A stretch of DNA of 64,000 bases, taken from NCBI GenBank assembly GCA_029582265.1, contig CM055819.1, forward strand, positions 9,918,135-9,982,134, in the 5' to 3' direction. This DNA is from Zoroaster sp. YZ-2022. Its lineage: Eukaryota > Echinodermata > Asteroidea > Forcipulatida > Zoroasteridae. This document shows, in pieces, positions 58,040 through 64,000 of this stretch (the stretch's first letter is position 1; every line of letters begins with the position of its first letter). The notes under the pieces are model-generated. The model was not told the DNA's origin. It searched no databases and saw only the letters and a program-made list of their open reading frames with translations. The translations under genes were made by a program, and so were the position numbers.

Positions 58040-59504
58040 CCCTTAGGCCATGACGGCATGAGAATTGAAAGTCATAGATTTGCGTCCACCGCCCGCACGT
58101 CCCGAAAGCTACCGCCTAAATTTTTCATTATTTGCCAAAAAAATATTATTTGCACAAAAAAGGTATTTTCACCAAACAAATTTAGTTCCAAATCATCCAC
58201 ATCAGTAAAACGAAGTTTTTACAAAATTTCCACCAGTATGTGCGCTATAAAATAATCATTAGCACATGTTCTCTTACAGTCTTAGTCCCGCGTACGTCGT
58301 TCACAAAAAAGGTTGCATCGTGCTAAAACTGTATGGTAAACTCCGTCCGATCCGCACCTGCAACTGTACCGCCTTCACATGCACAACACGTTCGCTGTTG
58401 AGCCTAGTGAGTAGTACTAGTATTAGGGACCGCAAACGAACTACCGCGCATCGCTACTGCGCATGCCGCTGCCGAAAAAACGCGTGTACAAAAAATGGTA
58501 CACCGCGGGTCGCATGGCTTCCGTTCGTTTAGCGCAAAGCAATGTGGGATATAATCACGTTCGTGGACGCCATTTTGTTTACCGATAATTTTTGAGGATA
58601 CTGCCGAAAGAATGACGAAAATCGACCAATTTTTCACCAAATTCTAAGGAAATTGAAGGGTTATTAATTTTCAATGTCAAATTTGAAGTATAAGGGGGCT
58701 TTTGATTTCAAAAAGAAAGGCAGAAATGGAAAGATTGACGTCGAAATAGGGTAGAGACGATGTTTTCTAACCGGGGGAGACTAGCGCAAAAGTGCGCCGG
58801 CGATTTTTTCAACATGGGTCAAGCTTTCAGAGGGAGTAAGTTTAACTAATATAATTGGTAACTGTTTGTTGCAAGCCAACAATTATCAGGGTTTTGGCTG
58901 TTCTCTTTGTTTAACTTACCTTTACTCAACCGGTGATAATTAAAAAAAACTTTTTAATAAAATCTTTTGATGTTTTTCACACAAAATACATTTGAAATAC
59001 ACAAAATTTAATTAAACTACATTTCAGAAAAGTGGAAACTATAGTATTTACAATATGGCAGTTTCCTTTTGTTTACCAACTTGTTTACAATGGTAAACAA
59101 TACCAAAATGCCACCTCTTGAACCGAAAGCTCCATAGGAAAATTGAACCAAAATTTCATGAAAACAAAACCAGTAAAAAGGGAATAACTTGATAACCGTA
59201 AGTCCGATTTTAATGATTCAAAAAGAATTTCAATTAGAACTATATTCTCTATCATAATATATCAAAAGATTCAGCATAAAAGGACATTTCAGAAATGGGT
59301 TGCGGTCCCTACTAGTATGCCTGTGTGTGCGGCCCGCACGTATAATGATGCATGTACGTATACAGATTAGAAGAAACATCTTGTGATTGCGCTGTTATTA
59401 ATGATCAATGGGAATAATGAATAATGAATAATGAAAAAAAGCCTCATGTGTTTTCAAAATTTCCCGGACGCAAATCTATGACTTTCATTCTCTTGGCCTT
59501 AGGG
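58040..59504. mobile_element. TIR element CCCTTAGGCCA, 1.46 kb, with nested element
   Basis: Left end CCCTTAGGCCATGACGGCAT and then AATTGAAAGTCATAGATTTG; right end CAAATCTATGACTTTCATTC then CTTGGCCTTAGGG, inverse to the left. A duplication could not be fixed. Most of its interior is the nested insertion 58424-59310. Confidence 0.78.
58424..59310. mobile_element. hAT-like element, TAGGGACCGCAA ends, 8-bp TSD ACTAGTAT
   Basis: Left TAGGGACCGCAA, right TTGCGGTCCCT, flanked by a perfect 8-bp ACTAGTAT (58416-58423 and 59311-59318). 887 bp; the left end is GC-rich with GCGCATCGCTACTGCGCATG. No transposase frame. Confidence 0.85.
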
Positions 59505-59555
59505 ATCCTAGTAAGTATTATAGTTGCCACTGCGTACATACAAGGACCGTGTTTG

Positions 59556-59985
59556 AGGAGTTGACAAGATCAGACTGACATGACTGAGGATGTCATCATA
59601 TACCAAAAATGCCTGATTTTTCATGAAATAAATATCCTGGAATAATTTGAAGTATATGTCCATCATCCCAAATACCATATCGTGTTGGCTGCAGAATATA
59701 AAAGTGCTTCAGAATATTTTTTTCACTTAAACTTCCGGTTTCGACCGGAAGGAGAGGTCAGATTGGGTCATGTCTGTGTACGAAATGGGGTAGAATGTCG
59801 TATCCGACCGCCACTTAATAATGTAAGTTAATGTAATCTTACCTACCTAGTAAGGTGGAGAACATATATGATGGACATATACTTCAAATTATTCCAGGAT
59901 ATTTATTTCATGAAAAATCAGGCATTTTTGGTGTACGATGACTTCCTCAGTCATGTCAGTCTGATCTTGTCAACTCCCCCATAAG
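59556..59985. repeat. ~110-bp inverted repeat with ~200-bp spacer
   Basis: Left arm 59556-59660 (GAGTTGACAAGATCAGACTG, CCAAAAATGCCTGATTTTTC, AATTTGAAGTATATGTCCAT) and right arm 59868-59985, its near-perfect inverse. The spacer includes AAACTTCCGGTTTCGACCGG, shared with the dispersed repeat at 41.7 kb. A transcript through here would form a long hairpin. Confidence 0.85.
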
Positions 59986-60836
59986 TGACCAACACGGTCA
60001 TTGTACATGTTTTCAGTTCGTACGTGCTTGACCGAAGCCCTCCACACGCACAATGCATTGCCCGCAACAAAAAACATCAAAATTTTAATCTCAAAAAATT
60101 CTACTACTTTTACCTGTCGAAATCTTACATGTAATAGCTCATTGGAAAGCTTATAGTTTCAGCTATCCAACAATGTACAAATAGCAATCGGAAGTACGTG
60201 CGAAAGCCTAGGTTTTTATGAATGAACCACTCTCGCCCTGCCCAGCCTTTCGCGAAGTGTTCCGAGATCGCGCGCATTCGGCCCGTAAAATTTGCCGCGC
60301 TCTGCTGAGGGCATCCACTTAGGAGCTGTCTCCGCACCCGAGTACATTGTGATTGACATGAAAACGGGTTTCCCTATTGAGTCAAAGGGCTCCTTTACAT
60401 ACCCATGCTTGCTCGATCTCCATAGCTACTCTACAACCGAAGTTACGCAGAGATAAAAAGTAAACACTGTTTTTCGAGGTGAAATCTTCAAGTTGAAAGG
60501 TAAGAGCAGTGTCTGAATGAATTTTACACCCTTTCTATCATATGTGAAAGTTTTGAGCCATAATTGTGTTTAGTTTTGAGCGGAGTGTATTTTTTACACC
60601 CTTTCAAAAGCTCTTATGAGGGAAACAAACGCTGTGCGTGTGTATAGGCTGATTCAACCGTTTTGGTGCCATTAGGGATGTACACAGTGTATGGACAGTC
60701 GGGCTTCATCGAATGCTGTATACTTGATTAAATAAAACAGGATTCCTCAAAAAATACTCGTCCGATTTTCTTGATTTAAAAACCATTGTATTTCTTTCAT
60801 CAAGACCTTTAATTTGATATAAATATTGAGCATATG
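59986..60836. other. Intergenic, nothing recognised
   Basis: ACACCCTTTC occurs in two nearby copies around 60527 and 60596. No exon or element ends. Confidence 0.4.
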
Positions 60837-61762
60837 TAGGGCCAATGATTTTCCGCGATCGTGGAAAACGGGCGGAATTTGCTCCTCGAAACGGAAAACG
60901 GGATTTGAATCTGAAGGAAATAACTTCTGCAATTTTATTGATAAAAAACATAATTTTGTAAAATTTATTGGTCCAAAACGAATTGTTGATGATTAATTCA
61001 ACAGATGAGCCACATAACAAATGCGCGTTGGCAAGATTAGAGCAACAAATCATGTTACGAATCACCGTTAGTGAGCGTGACAGACATGGGGGAGACCCGA
61101 CATGTACGCCGTAGCTTTCGGCCAGCGCACGGGTGAAAATCATCACACTTACGCTACGATCTCGCAGGTGTCTTTTGCAACATCGGCAGGTTTATTTTTC
61201 TCCGTTCAATCATCAACCATTCATTTATATCTAACTTTGGCTCTAGTGAAATGTATGTTGTGCTTATTCACTTATACAGGTCCAAAAACCTACCATAAAC
61301 TATCCTATTTTGAAACTAGTTAATGTGAAAAAAATTGCGGACATAAATTTCGCTTCGGCTACATACAACAATCATGTGATGTGTGTGTGACGTCGTGGCG
61401 TATATGGCTGTTGCATGTTTCTTATGTGTGTGTGGTGGCGGTGGTGGTGGCGGTGCAGTATTAATGACTGAGGCAGTTAAATACTACGTCTGTAAATAGA
61501 TCGGCCGTTGATAAACAACTGGCAATGAATAAGACACATTTCTGGCATAAAACAACTGTGACCCTTTGCTAGTTAATTATTAAACAATGCATTATCCTTT
61601 CACATTTACAATTTTATGTACTGTCTGTATACAGGGTGTATGTTTAAATGCACTTTTATGTATTGAAAAAAATGTGAAGCGGAATTTTTCAGCCTGAAAC
61701 GGAATTTAAGATTTTTGAAAACGGAATTTGCACTTTTCTGAAACGGAAAATCATTGGCCCTA
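60837..61762. mobile_element. TIR element TAGGGCCAATGATTTTCCG, 926 bp
   Basis: Ends TAGGGCCAATGATTTTCCG and CGGAAAATCATTGGCCCTA, perfect over 19 bp, flanked by CATATG (60831-60836 and 61763-61768). Several CGGAATTT / AAACGGAA words lie inside both ends, and a (GGT/GGC)n stretch at about 61434-61458. No transposase. The TAGGG end and subterminal motif repeats are hAT-like, but the duplication seen is 6 bp. Confidence 0.85.
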
Positions 61763-63166
61763 CATATGGGTTTAGGAATAATATTTCACCTGAAAACCCT
61801 ACTGTAATAGGATCCTTCAATTTTCTGAAGGGGAAGGTTTTTAGAAGGGAAATCAAGTCTGAAAACCATCGCTTTCTGTACCCCCAAAAATAGATTAAAT
61901 CATTTTTTAACTGGTTAGTGATTGCAAAAAATTCCAAAAACCCTTAAAAAGTGGCGGTCGGATGTGACATTCTTTCCTATGATTTTTTTGTAATATTCAA
62001 ATTGGATTTTAGTGTATTTCGATATCTGATGTCACAACTTTACCTGAAACTATTTGTCATAAATGTATTGACAACTACATGTTATGGTCTAAGTATGTGT
62101 CAAGTTTGAAGGCTCTGTGAACTTTGGAACTATGTTTTTTTTGTTAGATAACACACTGATTTCACGCTGTCGCACGAACACCTAATAATAACTGTTAATG
62201 TTTTATTTATTAAATAAATTTGATAATTTATATTCGAATGATCATCATGCGCAAACATTGTCAACACTTCATATGAACATGCAAAGCACGCAATTGTCAT
62301 TAACTGCACGTCGACACGAAAATCCATCCACAGCGTTGACGTCACTGTTAACTGCCGCGGTGATCGGACCGTGTTGAACCAGTACACCAGAAAAACAATG
62401 CGGCAACAAAATGATTAGTGGAAACTAGGTGAATTCTGAAACCTCCATTCATTACATTACAATAAAAGTGTAAGCAAACTGATGTAACTGAATCAGCATC
62501 AATACAAAAGTAGGAAATGCAATTAAGTAAAATGATAAGAATTAAACAATCAGAAAGAAAGTAAAATAATCCAGTCACAATTAACTGAATCAACTCTAGG
62601 TCAACATCCAATATAAAAATGTACGTCTCAACTAAATCAGAAAAACAGAAGGAAAGTAACACTATAAATGAAGTATTAATAAATGTCAAAACAATTTTTC
62701 ATGATTGGCAATTCTTTAAATACAACTGGTCATCAACTTGAAATTAACTATTTATTACACTTTTTATAGCAGACACGTATTCCTCAAACCTTGAGTCTGA
62801 GTCATTTTATATGGTGATTGAAGTCAAAGTTACAATGAAAGTCGAAAGACACTTTTCAGAAAATATATAAAAAAAGTTTTTTTTGAATTTTACCAGGATT
62901 TCCAGGTTAACAATTAAGACTTAATTTTAGCTTTGAACTCGTGAACTGTAAGAAAGTCTTTTCTGTAGTAAAAACAAATTCTGTCAGGAATGTATTTCTT
63001 GATGCATAACTCCAACCTATGAAAGCTTCAGCAGTAGTGAAAATATGTTCAGGTTGTTTGTATTTATTATGTGAAATTCAGTTTGTCTCATAAACTTAAC
63101 AAATTTATTTGGAAAAAATAGTTATACTGAAATTATAGACAAAAAACATAATGGTTGATGCTTTAA
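61763..63166. other. Intergenic; part of dispersed repeat, no gene
   Basis: 61990-62130 matches the 41.9-kb dispersed repeat (GATATCTGATG, GTCACAACTTTACCTG, GGTCTAAGTATGTGTCAAG). The rest is AT-rich with no supportable exon on either strand. Confidence 0.45.
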
Positions 63167-63420
63167 CCAGTTCGCACCGGGAATAAAAAAGTTTTTCCGA
63201 ACCCTGTGGCGGGTTTATTTTTTCTGCACAAACACGACCAATGGTGCTCACCAGAGCGTGACCGGGGAGACCGCGTCTTCCACCGTATGCTTATGGCTCG
63301 TTGCCACGTCGACCGGGAATCTATACAAATATTCCCGAGAATCCTGTGGCGTGTTTAGATGCTCTCCGATCCGCTGTCCAAAAAAAATTGCGTATATACA
63401 CGGCCTCCGACGCGAACTGG
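63167..63420. mobile_element. TTAA-flanked MITE, copy 2 (254 bp)
   Basis: Flanked by TTAA (63163-63166 and 63421-63424), with ends CCAGTTCGC and GCGAACTGG. Differs from copy 1 (41178-41432) by a handful of substitutions and a short indel near the right end. Confidence 0.92.
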
Positions 63421-63424
63421 TTAA

Positions 63425-64000
63425 ACAAGTTATAAAAATAGAATCATCTGATTTGTATAATTTGTTTGTGTCCTTTTTGCTTTTAAATATCTTTCATCTA
63501 GCCCCCACCCCCATATAATTACATTATTGTGTGCATATGAATTTAGGGTATGGTTCTGTGTTAAATAGCTTGTTGTGAAAAGAGGCATCAGTATATAAAA
63601 CGTACAATTATTTTTAACCACGTTATTTCAACTCAGTACCACCATATAGAAAGCCTATATGCATAGCCTATGGTACCACTAAGTTATTTCAACTCGATCA
63701 GTACATACATGTAAGTTATTTCATTTAACTACATGTACATGCACATTGCATTTGGATTACATTGCGCTGAGTTGACTACGCACTAGTTCTTATGAATCTA
63801 GCTGCAAGAAGTTCATACATACTGTACACTGTACATGTACATGTACATTACATTTATATACATGTACAAATACTGTAAATAATCAAATATAATATGCGCG
63901 CGCGCACTTACTGATCAGTGTGCCTAGCCTGCATCTAATATGCATATGTTAATAATATCGTACGTCATCTTAAAAACGTGCCATGTGATTGGCTGAAATA
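63425..64000. other. Intergenic; ACATGTACATGT-rich
   Basis: Dense ACATGTACATGT-type palindromic words between 63700 and 63870 and a GCGCGCGCGC patch at 63896. No gene. Confidence 0.5.

Larger units (their letters stand above)
57851..61976. repeat. Widely spaced inverted repeat arms (57851-57940 and 61901-61976)
   Basis: GTATCCGACCGCCACTTTTT and TAACCAGTTAAAAAAT in the left arm are matched in inverse by AAAAAGTGGCGGTCGGAT and ATTTTTTAACTGGTTA on the right, about 80 bp per arm and 4 kb apart. A third partial occurrence (GTCGTATCCGACCGCCACTT) is at 59793. This may be an old element whose interior has been filled with younger insertions (58040-59504, 60837-61762), or unlinked copies. Confidence 0.65.

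Overview
This is a stretch of animal nuclear DNA: AT-rich, intron-containing, and packed with transposable elements. Two host genes can be read with confidence. The axonemal gene tektin-4 (TEKT4, six coding exons, + strand) and the nuclear gene for mitochondrial complex I subunit NDUFB10 (four coding exons, - strand) face each other tail to tail. The gene types, the ACATGT-rich intergenic DNA, and the SINE and LINE families ending in (ATT)n suggest a marine deuterostome invertebrate, perhaps an echinoderm. The species cannot be fixed from the sequence alone.

Layout. 1-9.1 kb: an ~83-bp minisatellite array, a duplicated exon-like cassette, a 500-base assembly gap, a tRNA-Leu-derived SINE and a decayed Jockey-type LINE ORF1. 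9.1-15.9 kb: a diverged ~280-bp repeat array carrying nested DNA transposons, several short MITEs with clear target-site duplications, and the upstream flank of TEKT4. 16.0-20.6 kb: TEKT4, with a hAT-like element, a SINE and a LINE tail in its introns. 20.6-24.9 kb: the shared 3' flank. 24.9-57.1 kb: NDUFB10, whose last three exons lie within 3.5 kb and whose first coding exon is 28.7 kb upstream. 57.1-64 kb: repeats and inverted-repeat elements.

The 28.7-kb NDUFB10 first intron is where most mobile DNA sits. It holds a CR1/L2-type LINE remnant nested in a hAT-like element nested in an older repeat, a longer LINE with most of its reverse transcriptase, a Ty3/gypsy gag-pol remnant, a large terminal-inverted-repeat element carrying a small conserved-looking ORF, foldback elements and three SINEs. 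It also holds the most unusual locus of the window: an intact small His-Cys-box (I-PpoI-like His-Me finger) endonuclease ORF on the + strand at 49417-49776, facing a frameshifted Mutator-like transposase gene on the - strand at 49921-51974. Only 144 bp separate them, and that gap contains a short telomere-like CCCTAA tract. The pair is bracketed by two near-identical direct copies of a 484-bp terminal-inverted-repeat element.

Limits. Exon borders were read by eye from frame and GT/AG signals. Transposon families are assigned from terminal repeats, target-site duplications and remembered protein motifs, without database searches. Many retroelement and transposase frameshifts fall in or near homopolymers, so decay and assembly error cannot be separated here.
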